From positions 3,526,400-3,590,399 of the forward strand of contig NZ_MSCN01000001.1 in NCBI RefSeq assembly GCF_002954685.1: a DNA stretch of 64,000 nt. Reading direction: 5' to 3'. This document shows, piece after piece, positions 35,110-43,248 of this stretch (the stretch's first letter is position 1; each line of letters begins with the position of its first letter). The notes below the pieces were generated by a model. The model did not search any database. It had not been told where the DNA came from and saw only the letters and a program-made list of their open reading frames with translations. The translations under genes and the position numbers were made by a program. This DNA comes from Polaribacter porphyrae. GTDB lineage: Bacteria; Bacteroidota; Bacteroidia; Flavobacteriales; Flavobacteriaceae.

Positions 35110-35269
35110 ATTTTTCCTTTTTTTTTCAATTTTAAAAGTGTGATTGGTTATGTTTGCCAACTTTAATGATATATCGAGTTTTAATTCGTTATATCAGACG
35201 ATAACGAAGTTAGTATTTTTTGAATTTAGAAACAAACTGAATTAGTTGTTAGTTTATCAATAATAAGAT

Positions 35270-35952
35270 TTACTCTTTTACAATTTTAAAAGTTTTTATT
35301 TCTTCATTCATTTTACTTACTAAAAAGTATAAGCCACTAGCATAATTCGAAATATCAACATTTGTTTCTTGAGATGTTATTCGCGATTCGTAAATCTGTT
35401 TGCCTATAATGTTGTAAATCTGAAATTTATAATCTGAAGAAAAATTTGTATTTTTTACATAACTTTTTACAGTTCCATCTCTATTTAAATGAATAATATA
35501 CAATGCAATATTTGTAGAGTTTGGTGCAGAAACTGCGATGTCTGGAATGTCGTCATTGTTATAATCTTCAATACCAGCTACACCATAACCAAAATAATTT
35601 TTTTCTAATAACGTTTCATTAAAACCTCCTGATAAAGCAGATATTTTCTGATTTGCTTTTACAGTTCCATCAGCATTCATAAATAGAATATATGCAGCAC
35701 CAGCATCTGTTGCAGAATCATCATCAGACCTTGCACCAACAACCAAATCTACAATTCCATCTCCATCAATATCTCCTGCTTTGTCATGATCTCTACTAAA
35801 CCTGTCTCCAGAATCTAAATCTGCGAAAAATCCTCCTGAACCTTCTTCTATTTTTATAAAACCATCTGGTCCAAATTGTGTGGTTTCTTGTGCAAGAATA
35901 AGCTTGGAAATTAAAATTATTGAAAAAAAAGCGTTAGTTTAATTAATTTCAT
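35270..35952 (-). pseudogene. Frameshifted FG-GAP protein with partial T9SS sorting tail
   Basis: ATG at 35952 opens a signal peptide (KLIKLTLFFS), but the T8 tract at 35930-35923 is one base short: the frame hits a stop, while one more T would join it to SIILISKLILAQETTQFG and the rest. The body has two to three FG-GAP-like units (GDIDGDGIVDLVVGARSDD and EDYNNDDIPDIAVSAPN). The C-terminus (QIYNIIGKQIYES...GLYFLVSKMNEEIKTFKIVKE) is the second half of a type A T9SS sorting domain, lacking the usual YPNP start. It appears both frameshifted and internally deleted. Confidence 0.7.
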
Positions 35953-36145
35953 GTCAAGAATATTTTGTTAGTTATTCTTTCAGACCCAGTTTTTTAGAAA
36001 AGTTTGTTATTAAACTAACGCTAAAATAATCGAGAGATTTGATGTTTTCTTTTATTAAGAAATTTTTGATTTTACTTTTTTGTATTTAAAATTATATTTT
36101 TAGTTACATTTTTTTGTATTTTCATACCCTAAACCTCCCCCAAAA

Positions 36146-37447
36146 TTGAAAAAAAATAGCTCTAAAAAAAGAAATCAAAACGATAATATTATTGATTATC
36201 ATCTTCGTTTTCAAGACTTATTAATCAGTATATCCACAAAATATATTAATGCTGATTTATCTAATATAGATGAACTTATTGAAAAATCTTTAAAGAGAAT
36301 AGGCGAGTTCGTTGGTGCAGATAGAAGCTATATTTTTTCGTATGATTTTATCAATAAAACGTGCTCAAATACTTACGAATGGTGTAGTGAAGGCACAGAG
36401 CCAGAAATTCAAAATTTACAAAATGTACCTATTGCGTTTTTAAAAGATTGGTTAAAAGTCCATCGAAAAGGAAAAGCTTTTTATGTTGAAGATGTTAGTC
36501 TTTTACCTGATGATGGTGAGTTTGGTTTGCGTGCTATTTTACAACCTCAAGGTATTCAGAGCTTAATTACGATACCGAAAATTAAAAATAAAGAACTAAT
36601 TGGTTTTATCGGTTTTGATTCGGTTAAAAAGATTCATAAATATTCTGATAACGAAAAAAATATCCTATTTGTTTTTGCAAATATGTTGGTTAATGTTATC
36701 CAAAGAAAAGAACATGAAGAACTCATTAAAACGCAAGAAGCTAAAAAGGAGGAGTTATTAAAGTTTTTATCACATCAAAACGAACAGTTAAATGAGTATG
36801 CACAAATGGTTTCTCATGATTTAAAAGCACCATTAATCAATATTCATACTCTAGTTACTTGGTTTATAAATGATAATGGAGATTCTTTAGATAAAAACTC
36901 ATTTGAATATCTTAACAATATATTATTTAATGTTGAAAAAATGGATTTTCTAATTAAAGGAATTTTAGATTACTCAACAGTAAATAGACTAGAATCGAAA
37001 GATAGAAATATTGATTTAAACTTTTTGATTAAAGATGTTATAAAACTAATTTTAGTACCTAATCATATAGAAATTATAGTTCAACAAAATTTACCTACTT
37101 TGTATGGAAATACATGGCGATTCAATCAAATTTTTCAGAACTTAATTCAGAATGCTGTAAAGTATAATGATAAAGAAAATGGATGTATTGAAGTTGGTTT
37201 TTTAGAAAAAGAAAACCATTTAGAATTTTTTATAAAAGATAATGGAATTGGTATAAAATCTACTTATTTTGATAAAATATTTAAAGTATTTACAAAGTTA
37301 GAGAGTACAAGTTCTTCATCTGGTATTGGCTTATCAACTGTAAAAAAGATTGTTGAATTTTATGAAGGGAAAATTTGGCTAGAAAGTAAAGAAAAAATTG
37401 GGACTACTTTTTATTTTACGATTCCTAAAAAACATCATATTTTTTAG
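36146..37447 (+). CDS. GAF-domain sensor histidine kinase
   Basis: 433 residues from a TTG start. Residues about 30-190 form a GAF domain (ADRSYIFSYDF, LITIPKIKNKELIGFIGFDS), then a coiled linker, HisKA with the phosphoacceptor in MVSHDLKAPLINI (about residue 225), and HATPase with N-box QIFQNLIQNAVKYND, DNGIGI and SGIGLSTVKKIVEF. No membrane segment, so a cytoplasmic sensor. There is no response regulator next to it (orphan kinase). Converges with a small lipoprotein gene, overlapping by 4 nt. Confidence 0.88.
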   Translation: MKKNSSKKRNQNDNIIDYHLRFQDLLISISTKYINADLSNIDELIEKSLKRIGEFVGADRSYIFSYDFINKTCSNTYEWCSEGTEPEIQNLQNVPIAFLKDWLKVHRKGKAFYVEDVSLLPDDGEFGLRAILQPQGIQSLITIPKIKNKELIGFIGFDSVKKIHKYSDNEKNILFVFANMLVNVIQRKEHEELIKTQEAKKEELLKFLSHQNEQLNEYAQMVSHDLKAPLINIHTLVTWFINDNGDSLDKNSFEYLNNILFNVEKMDFLIKGILDYSTVNRLESKDRNIDLNFLIKDVIKLILVPNHIEIIVQQNLPTLYGNTWRFNQIFQNLIQNAVKYNDKENGCIEVGFLEKENHLEFFIKDNGIGIKSTYFDKIFKVFTKLESTSSSSGIGLSTVKKIVEFYEGKIWLESKEKIGTTFYFTIPKKHHIF

Positions 37448-37878
37448 TTTCCTTTTTCAAAAAGAAAATCTATCCTAAAATCATCAGCTGCAACTATGGC
37501 TTTTAGTTGTTTTCCATCTTTAAAATAGGTAATTTTTTTAGGAAACTCATTTTTAGGGTTTTCACACACAAAAGAAGTATCAGTTTGGTTGGTAAACTTA
37601 AATAAAGTTGGTTTTTCATTAACACCTTCAACTTTTAAATGCAGTGTGTCATTAATAGAAACAATACTTAAAGTTTCTTTAAAAGTGGTTTTAGTTTCTT
37701 TTTTTGTATATCCCATTCCAGTATAATCAGCATTCCAATTTTCATAGGTTTGGCTTCCAGGTTTATCATTTAGTCTTTTCCAATTACCAATTAAGAAAGA
37801 TGGTTTTTTAATTTCTGTTTTATTTTTATTGCAAGAAATTAAAAAAAAGCAAAGACTAAATATTAGTAACGATTTCAT
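37444..37878 (-). CDS. Small lipoprotein, DUF6265-like
   Basis: 144 residues from the ATG at 37878 (KSLLIFSLCFFLISCNKN, lipobox Cys 15). A TTG 21 nt upstream would put extra residues before the signal. The mature part has FLIGNWKRLNDKPGSQTYENW and MGYTKKE...TFKETLSI, a small calycin-like layout recalling DUF6265. Function unknown. Its promoter region overlaps the leader of prfA on the other strand. Confidence 0.65.
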   Translation of the reverse strand: MKSLLIFSLCFFLISCNKNKTEIKKPSFLIGNWKRLNDKPGSQTYENWNADYTGMGYTKKETKTTFKETLSIVSINDTLHLKVEGVNEKPTLFKFTNQTDTSFVCENPKNEFPKKITYFKDGKQLKAIVAADDFRIDFLFEKGN

Positions 37879-37896
37879 AAAAAGGATTGATTTTTC

Positions 37897-37904
37897 CAAA
37901 TATA
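37897..37904 (-). promoter_or_regulatory. -7 promoter box for the small lipoprotein
   Basis: Minus strand TATATTTG, exact TAnnTTTG, 18 nt before the ATG at 37878. Confidence 0.5.
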
Positions 37905-37946
37905 CCTATAAAAATTGTAAATTCGCAATCCAAGAAAAGACGTAAG

Positions 37947-39023
37947 ATGTTAGATAAATTAAGAATTGTAAAACAACGTTATGATGAGGTTTCTGATTTA
38001 ATAATTCAGCCAGAAATTATTATGGATCAGAAGCGCTATGCACAATTAATGAAAGAATATAAAGATTTAGGAAGTGTTGTTAAAAAAGGTGATGAGTATA
38101 ATACATTAATGAATAATATAGAAGAAGCTAAAGAAATTCTTTCTGATGGTTCTGATGCAGAAATGAATGAAATGGCTAAAATGGAAATAGATGAAGCCAA
38201 TGCTAGAATCCCAGAATTAGAAGAAGAAATAAAGTTTTTGTTGATACCAAAAGACCCAGAAGATTCTAAAAATGCTGTTGTTGAATTGCGTGCAGGAACA
38301 GGTGGAGATGAAGCAAGTATTTTTGCAGGAGATTTATTTAGAATGTATACAAAATATTGTGAAAGTAAAGGCTGGAAAGTGTCTACTGTAGATTATTCTG
38401 AAGGAACTAATGGAGGTTTTAAAGAAATTCAATTTGAGGTAAATGGAGACGACGTTTATGGAACTCTAAAATTTGAAGCAGGTGTACATCGTGTACAAAG
38501 AGTACCACAAACAGAAACTCAAGGTAGAGTGCACACATCAGCAGCTACTTGCATGGTTTTTCCAGAAGCAGAAGAGTTTGATGTAGAAATTAACCCAAAA
38601 GATGTTCGAATTGATTTTTTTTGCTCTTCAGGTCCAGGAGGTCAATCTGTAAATACAACATATTCTGCTGTTCGTTTAACACATATTCCAACAGGTTTAG
38701 TTGCACAATGTCAAGATCAAAAAAGTCAGCATAAAAACAAAGAAAAAGCTTTTAAAGTTTTACGTTCTCGTTTATACGATTTAGAATTAGCTAAAAAACA
38801 AGCAGAAGATGCTTTAAAGCGTGGTTCTATGGTAACTTCTGGAGATAGAAGTGCAAAAATTAGAACTTATAATTACCCACAAGGTCGTGTAACAGATCAT
38901 AGAATAAATTTAACATTGTATGATTTATCGAATATTGTAAATGGCGATATTCAGAAAATTATTGATGAATTAATGTTAGCAGAAAATACAGAAAAGCTTA
39001 AAGAATTAGGAGACGGAATTTAA
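37947..39023 (+). CDS. prfA: Peptide chain release factor 1
   Basis: 358 residues from the ATG at 37947 ([15 protein letters not shown], the family start); the frame is open further upstream to 37887 without support. Visible: [44 protein letters not shown], and the peptidyl-tRNA hydrolysis motif GGQ in [20 protein letters not shown]. Further: [20 protein letters not shown]1 recognises UAA and UAG. A PxT-type recognition loop is expected in the 180-190 region (VPQTE seen). Ends at a strong bidirectional terminator. Confidence 0.95.
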   Translation: MLDKLRIVKQRYDEVSDLIIQPEIIMDQKRYAQLMKEYKDLGSVVKKGDEYNTLMNNIEEAKEILSDGSDAEMNEMAKMEIDEANARIPELEEEIKFLLIPKDPEDSKNAVVELRAGTGGDEASIFAGDLFRMYTKYCESKGWKVSTVDYSEGTNGGFKEIQFEVNGDDVYGTLKFEAGVHRVQRVPQTETQGRVHTSAATCMVFPEAEEFDVEINPKDVRIDFFCSSGPGGQSVNTTYSAVRLTHIPTGLVAQCQDQKSQHKNKEKAFKVLRSRLYDLELAKKQAEDALKRGSMVTSGDRSAKIRTYNYPQGRVTDHRINLTLYDLSNIVNGDIQKIIDELMLAENTEKLKELGDGI

Positions 39024-39054
39024 TTTATATATTATAATTTAAGTTTTAATGCAT

Positions 39055-39086
39055 AAAAAAACTCTCGAAATTTCGAGAGTTTTTCG
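39055..39086. terminator. Bidirectional terminator between prfA and rpoD
   Basis: Perfect 10-bp palindromic stem ACTCTCGAAA/TTTCGAGAGT with A-run and T-run on either side. Confidence 0.9.
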
Positions 39087-39106
39087 TTTGGTACATACTT
39101 GGATTA

Positions 39107-39970
39107 TTATCCTAAATAAGTCATTAAAATTTTACTTCTAGATGTATGTTTTAATCTTCTTATTGCTTTTTCTTTAATTTGACGAACACGTTCTCTAGTT
39201 AAATCGAAAGTTTCACCAATTTCTTCTAATGTCATTGGTTGGTGTTCACCTAAACCAAAATATAGTTTTACAACATCAGCTTCTCTAGGAGTAAGCGTTT
39301 CTAGAGCTCTATTGATTTCAATTCGTAAAGACTCATGCAATAAAGTTTTATCTGGGTTTGGAGATTCTCCTGAATTTAAAACATCATATAAATTAGAATC
39401 TTCACCTTCTATTAAAGGAGCATCCATAGATACATGACGTCCAGAATTTTTCATAGATTCTTTAACATCATTTACAGTCATGTCTAACTTTTTAGCAATT
39501 TCTTCAGCACTTGGTGGGCGCTCATTTTCTTGCTCTAAAAAAGCATACATTTTATTGATTTTGTTAATAGAACCAATTTTATTTAATGGTAAACGTACAA
39601 TTCTAGATTGCTCTGCTAATGCTTGTAAGATAGATTGACGAATCCACCAAACAGCATAAGAGATAAATTTAAAACCTCTAGTTTCATCAAAACGTTTAGC
39701 TGCTTTGATTAAACCTAAATTTCCTTCGTTTATTAAGTCTGGTAAAGTTAATCCTTGGTTTTGGTACTGTTTAGCAACTGATACAACAAATCTTAAATTG
39801 GCTTTCGTTAATTTTTCTAATGCTCTTTGGTCACCAGCTTTTATAAGCTGTGCTAATTCTACTTCTTCATCAGCAGTAATTAAATCTACCTTTCCAATTT
39901 CTTGTAAGTATTTGTCTAACGATGCAGTTTCTCTGTTAGTAACCTGCTTTGTAATTTTAAGCTGTCTCAT
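39107..39970 (-). CDS. rpoD: Primary sigma factor RpoD/SigA (Bacteroidetes short form)
   Basis: 287 residues, the usual short Bacteroidetes form without region 1.1. Region 1.2: [20 protein letters not shown]. Region 2: [37 protein letters not shown] and the -7-box-reading helix [15 protein letters not shown]. Region 3: [16 protein letters not shown]. Region 4: [16 protein letters not shown] and [27 protein letters not shown]. Known family members recognise TTTG at -33 and TAnnTTTG at -7, the boxes seen throughout this window. Confidence 0.95.
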   Translation of the reverse strand: MRQLKITKQVTNRETASLDKYLQEIGKVDLITADEEVELAQLIKAGDQRALEKLTKANLRFVVSVAKQYQNQGLTLPDLINEGNLGLIKAAKRFDETRGFKFISYAVWWIRQSILQALAEQSRIVRLPLNKIGSINKINKMYAFLEQENERPPSAEEIAKKLDMTVNDVKESMKNSGRHVSMDAPLIEGEDSNLYDVLNSGESPNPDKTLLHESLRIEINRALETLTPREADVVKLYFGLGEHQPMTLEEIGETFDLTRERVRQIKEKAIRRLKHTSRSKILMTYLG

Positions 39971-40140
39971 CTAAATATTTTGCATTTTTAAGGATTAATA
40001 CTAATGCTACAATTTATTATACGCAACAATTACAAGTTTTGTTACAAAAAAATAAAAAAAGTTTTAAAAGTGTTACTCAACGATAAAAAAATGAACTCTA
40101 ACTTTTTTTTGAATTAAGATGTGACTTATTAATTTTCTTT

Positions 40141-40731
40141 GTGTCTAAAATAACAGAACCATTGAAAACTAGTACCACACATAAACTAACTGATGAACAA
40201 TTAGTTGCTAAAATAGTAGCAACTAATAATTCGCAGTTATTTGCTATTTTATATGATAGGTATTCTAGAGTGGTGTATAATAAATGTTATGGTTTTTCTA
40301 AAAGTAAAGAAGAAGCAGAAGATTTAACACACGATGTTTTTGTAAGATTATTTGTAAAGTTGAGAAGTTTTAAAGGTAAATCTAAATTTTCTACTTGGTT
40401 ATATTCTTTTACTTATAATTTTTGTGTGAATTACGTACAAAGAAATCAGCATAAAAAGAAAGAAAAAGTAACCATTGTTACAGATCAAATTAAGGAAGAT
40501 GATAATTCTGTTGAAGTTGAAGATGCTCAACTATTTGAATTAAAATCAGAAAAATTAGCGAAAGCATTAGCAATAATAGATCCAAAAGATAAGATGCTTT
40601 TATTGATGAAATATCAAGATGATATGAGTATCAAAGAAATTAAAGAAGCTTTAGATATTGGAGAAAGTGCTGTGAAAATGAGAATAAAAAGAGCAAAACA
40701 AAAAGTAATAAGCGTTTACGGAGAACTATAA
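40141..40731 (+). CDS. ECF-type sigma-70 family sigma factor
   Basis: 196 residues from a GTG start. Region 2: LFAILYDRYSRVVYNKCYGF, EEAEDLTHDVFVRLFVKLRSF, KFSTWLYSFTYNFCVNYVQR. Region 4: LAIIDPKDKMLLLMKYQDDMSIKEIKEAL, IGESAVKMRIKRAKQKV. A short acidic linker separates the regions. It is 3 nt before a 62-residue gene and in the same transcript as an MscS-like channel, so it may respond to envelope or osmotic stress. No recognisable anti-sigma domain follows. Confidence 0.88.
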   Translation: MSKITEPLKTSTTHKLTDEQLVAKIVATNNSQLFAILYDRYSRVVYNKCYGFSKSKEEAEDLTHDVFVRLFVKLRSFKGKSKFSTWLYSFTYNFCVNYVQRNQHKKKEKVTIVTDQIKEDDNSVEVEDAQLFELKSEKLAKALAIIDPKDKMLLLMKYQDDMSIKEIKEALDIGESAVKMRIKRAKQKVISVYGEL

Positions 40732-40734
40732 ACT

Positions 40735-40923
40735 ATGAGTAATCCTTTTAAGAAAATATTACATCATCATGAGGTGCCAGAAGTACTTAAAGATAAAGTG
40801 CTGAATGATATTAATATGATACGACTCACAATTGATGTTGCTGATTTGTTTTTGGTAAAATACCCAAATACAGTAGGCGATATCATAACTAGTAATACCC
40901 TAAAAAAAGAAAAAAATAACTAA
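40735..40923 (+). CDS. 62-residue protein, unknown, between sigma factor and MscS
   Basis: NPFKKILHHHEVPEVLKDKV then LTIDVADLFLVKYPNTVGDI. Soluble, no membrane segment, no Cys; the VPEVLKDKVLNDI pattern looks like a short helical domain. Spacing of 3 nt to the sigma gene and 12 nt to the channel supports a real gene. It could bind and hold the sigma factor, by position only. Confidence 0.65.
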   Translation: MSNPFKKILHHHEVPEVLKDKVLNDINMIRLTIDVADLFLVKYPNTVGDIITSNTLKKEKNN

Positions 40924-40935
40924 ATTATAAGACAG

Positions 40936-41769
40936 ATGAATTCTTTATTTATTGCACAACAAACAGATTTTGATTTTAGTTTTTTACAAAATCTATGGCA
41001 TAGTTTCGTAGATTTTTTACCTCAATTATTAAAAGGATTGGCTTTTCTAATCATAGGATGGTTATTTATAAAATTTATACTTTACATCATTAAAAAAGCA
41101 TTGGGCTTAACCAATATAGACAGTTTACCAGAAAAATTAAATGTTGATGAAATTTTTGGGAATAGCTCTATAAAAATTCAGCCAACAAAAATTATAATTA
41201 CAACCATAAAATGGATTTTAATATTTGTTTTTGTAATTGTAGCTTCAGAATTATTGGGTTTACGAATGATTTCAGAACAATTAAGTAACTTAATTACATA
41301 CTTACCAAAACTTATAAGTGCATTAGTTATCTTTGCTGTTGGAGTTTATGTTGCTAATATGGCAAAGAAGGCAATTACAAGTATGTTTGCCTCTTTAGAG
41401 CTTACAGGAGGTGGTCTTGTTGGTAATATAATTTTCTATATTATTACAATAATAGTAAGTGTTACAGCGTTAAATCAAGCAGGTATAAATACAGATTTGA
41501 TTACTAACAATTTATCTATTATATTTGCATCAATTTTAGCAGCATTTACCATATCTTTTGGGCTTGGATCTAGAGATATTATTAAGAGATTGTTGTTTGG
41601 TTACTATTCAAGAAAAAATCTTCAAGTTGGTAACAAAATTAGAACAGATAAGTTTGAAGGAGTTATAACTTCAATTGATAACATATCTGTTGTATTATCA
41701 TCAAAAGATAAAACGATAATTATCCCTATTAAAGAAATCGTTGATAACAATATAGAGGTGTTGAGTTGA
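40936..41769 (+). CDS. MscS-like mechanosensitive channel with conserved-TM-helix repeats
   Basis: 277 residues. Five hydrophobic segments at about 23-50, 93-110, 122-140, 150-180 and 188-215. The two internal helices (LPKLISALVIFAVGVYVANM and LKGLAFLIIGWLFIKF) match the conserved-TM-helix repeat found with MscS; the C-terminal part (LQVGNKIRTDKFEGVITSID, TIIIPIKEIVDNNIEVL) is a short beta domain as in MscS. Likely a stretch-activated channel in the inner membrane. Last gene of the sigma operon, ended by a terminator. Confidence 0.85.
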   Translation: MNSLFIAQQTDFDFSFLQNLWHSFVDFLPQLLKGLAFLIIGWLFIKFILYIIKKALGLTNIDSLPEKLNVDEIFGNSSIKIQPTKIIITTIKWILIFVFVIVASELLGLRMISEQLSNLITYLPKLISALVIFAVGVYVANMAKKAITSMFASLELTGGGLVGNIIFYIITIIVSVTALNQAGINTDLITNNLSIIFASILAAFTISFGLGSRDIIKRLLFGYYSRKNLQVGNKIRTDKFEGVITSIDNISVVLSSKDKTIIIPIKEIVDNNIEVLS

Positions 41770-41831
41770 AAAACTCAATTACAATCTGATAGAAAGTTGG
41801 GGGACTATCTATCATGAGTGATGTAAATCAC

Positions 41832-41870
41832 AAAAAAAGAGACCGTTAAAACGGTCTCTTTACTTTTTTT
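41832..41870. terminator. Bidirectional terminator after the MscS-like gene
   Basis: Perfect stem AAAGAGACCGTT / AACGGTCTCTTT with 2-nt loop, A-run before and T-run after. It also lies just after the stop of the convergent kinase gene. Confidence 0.9.
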
Positions 41871-41889
41871 TATAATAGATATTTTTAGT

Positions 41890-42504
41890 TTAAAAAAGTC
41901 CATTTATTTGAGAATCTATTCTATCTATAATATACCCTAAATCCTCTTGATTTTTAACAAAATCTAAATTATCAACATCAATAATAAGTAGTTTTCCCTT
42001 TGTATATTTGGTTATCCATGCTTCATAACGTTCATTCAATCTGCTTAAATAATCAATAGAAATAGAGTTTTCGTATTCTCTACCTCTTTTATGAATTTGT
42101 CCAACTAAAGTAGAGATATCTGCTCTTAAATAAATTAGTAAATCTGGTGGAGAAACCAAATTTTCCATCAACTCAAAAAGAGAGCTATAATTGTTGTAAT
42201 CTCTATTGGTCATTAAACCCATTGCATGTAGGTTAGGAGCAAAAATATGAGCATCTTCATATATTGTTCTATCTTGAATGATGTTTTTACCAGTTTCTCT
42301 TAATTCTAAAATTTGTCTGAAGCGACTATTTAAAAAATACACCTGTAGGTTGAAAGACCAGCGTTCCATTTCTCCATAAAAATCATCTAAATATGGGTTT
42401 TCATCAACAGATTCAAAGTGAGGTTTCCATTTGTAATGTTTGGCTAAAAGTTTGGTTAGTGTGGTTTTACCAGCACCAATATTACCTGCAATTGCAACGT
42501 GCAT
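41890..42504 (-). CDS. Deoxynucleoside kinase
   Basis: 204 residues. P-loop HVAIAGNIGAGKTTLTKLL (2-20), ESVDENPYLDDFY, the ERSI-like RTIYEDAHIFA with DR in IIQDRTIYED, and the lid region HKRGREYENSISIDYLSRLN. It belongs to the dAdo/dGuo/dCyd kinase family that phosphorylates deoxynucleosides for salvage. The exact nucleoside cannot be told. Single gene on the minus strand behind a terminator. Confidence 0.9.
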   Translation of the reverse strand: MHVAIAGNIGAGKTTLTKLLAKHYKWKPHFESVDENPYLDDFYGEMERWSFNLQVYFLNSRFRQILELRETGKNIIQDRTIYEDAHIFAPNLHAMGLMTNRDYNNYSSLFELMENLVSPPDLLIYLRADISTLVGQIHKRGREYENSISIDYLSRLNERYEAWITKYTKGKLLIIDVDNLDFVKNQEDLGYIIDRIDSQINGLF

Positions 42505-42527
42505 ATTTATTATTATAAAAGATTATA

Positions 42528-42560
42528 AAAAGAGTTTTCAAAGGTAATAAAAAAACTCTC
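42528..42560 (-). terminator. Terminator after the two-component operon
   Basis: On the minus strand AGAGTTTT pairs with AAAACTCT and is followed by TTTTATAAT. It lies 11 nt past the response-regulator stop. Confidence 0.65.
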
Positions 42561-42570
42561 TTATCTTTTA

Positions 42571-43248
42571 TTAACAAATTAATTTATATCCAAAGCCTCT
42601 AACATTTAGGATTTTGATAGCAGTATCTTTTTTTAATTTTTTACGTAGTTTACTTATAAAGACGTCCATACTTCTAGCACTAAAAAAATCATCATTACCC
42701 CACAATTTTTTTAGAATAAAAGTTCTATCTAATACTTCGTTTTTCTTTTCAAAAAGATAAAAAAGTAGTTGAGCTTCTCTGTGTGTTAATTGCTCTATAT
42801 TATCTAAATATGTAAGTGTTTGTTTGGTAAGATTAAAAGAATACTCACCAACTTTAATTGATTCTAGGTTAGTTTTCAGTTCAACCCTATCTAATAAAGC
42901 TTTAATTCTTACAATTAGTTCTTCCATAGAAAAAGGCTTTTTTAGATAATCATTTCCACCATGATTAAAGCCTTCTAGAACATCACTGGTTTGTGACTTT
43001 GCAGTTAAAAAAATAATAGGAATTCTCTTATTTTCTTGTCTTACTTCTTTAGCTAATGTAAAACCATCCTTTTTTGGCATCATTACATCTAATACTAGAA
43101 TATCTGGTTTTTCAAGGCGATAAAGTTCTAATGCCTCCTCACCATTTTCTGCATGAAAAACAATAAAATCTCTAGTTTCTAAACTCTCTCTTACAATCAT
43201 TCCTAAACTAGCTTCATCTTCTGCTAATAGTACTTTAACTTTTTTCAT
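42571..43248 (-). CDS. OmpR-family response regulator
   Basis: 225 residues. Receiver domain: acidic pocket at E10-D11, phospho-acceptor D54 in ILVLDVMMPKKDGF, Lys in FLTAKSQ. Winged-helix output: LTHREAQLLFYLFEKKNEVLDR and RSMDVFISKLRKKLKKDTAIKILNVRGFGYKL. OmpR-type regulators bind direct DNA repeats about 10-11 bp apart; exactly such repeats lie at 44856-44883, upstream of the kinase and of the divergent operon. Its start overlaps the kinase 3' end by 14 nt. Confidence 0.92.
   Translation of the reverse strand: MKKVKVLLAEDEASLGMIVRESLETRDFIVFHAENGEEALELYRLEKPDILVLDVMMPKKDGFTLAKEVRQENKRIPIIFLTAKSQTSDVLEGFNHGGNDYLKKPFSMEELIVRIKALLDRVELKTNLESIKVGEYSFNLTKQTLTYLDNIEQLTHREAQLLFYLFEKKNEVLDRTFILKKLWGNDDFFSARSMDVFISKLRKKLKKDTAIKILNVRGFGYKLIC

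Larger units (their letters stand above)
34335..35210. mobile_element. Cassette-like segment bounded by nested inverted repeats
   Basis: Outer arms ACTTTCGTTATCGT (34335-34348) and ACGATAACGAAGT (35198-35210) are inverted with one indel. Inner arms GTTGGCAAA (34467-34475) and TTTGCCAAC (35153-35161) are also inverted. The left side further has TTATATATGGT twice (34351 and 34456) and a perfect 8-bp hairpin. One gene lies inside, between the inner arms. No transposase or integrase is present. The 34057-34197 stretch to its left shows nothing else. Confidence 0.5.
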
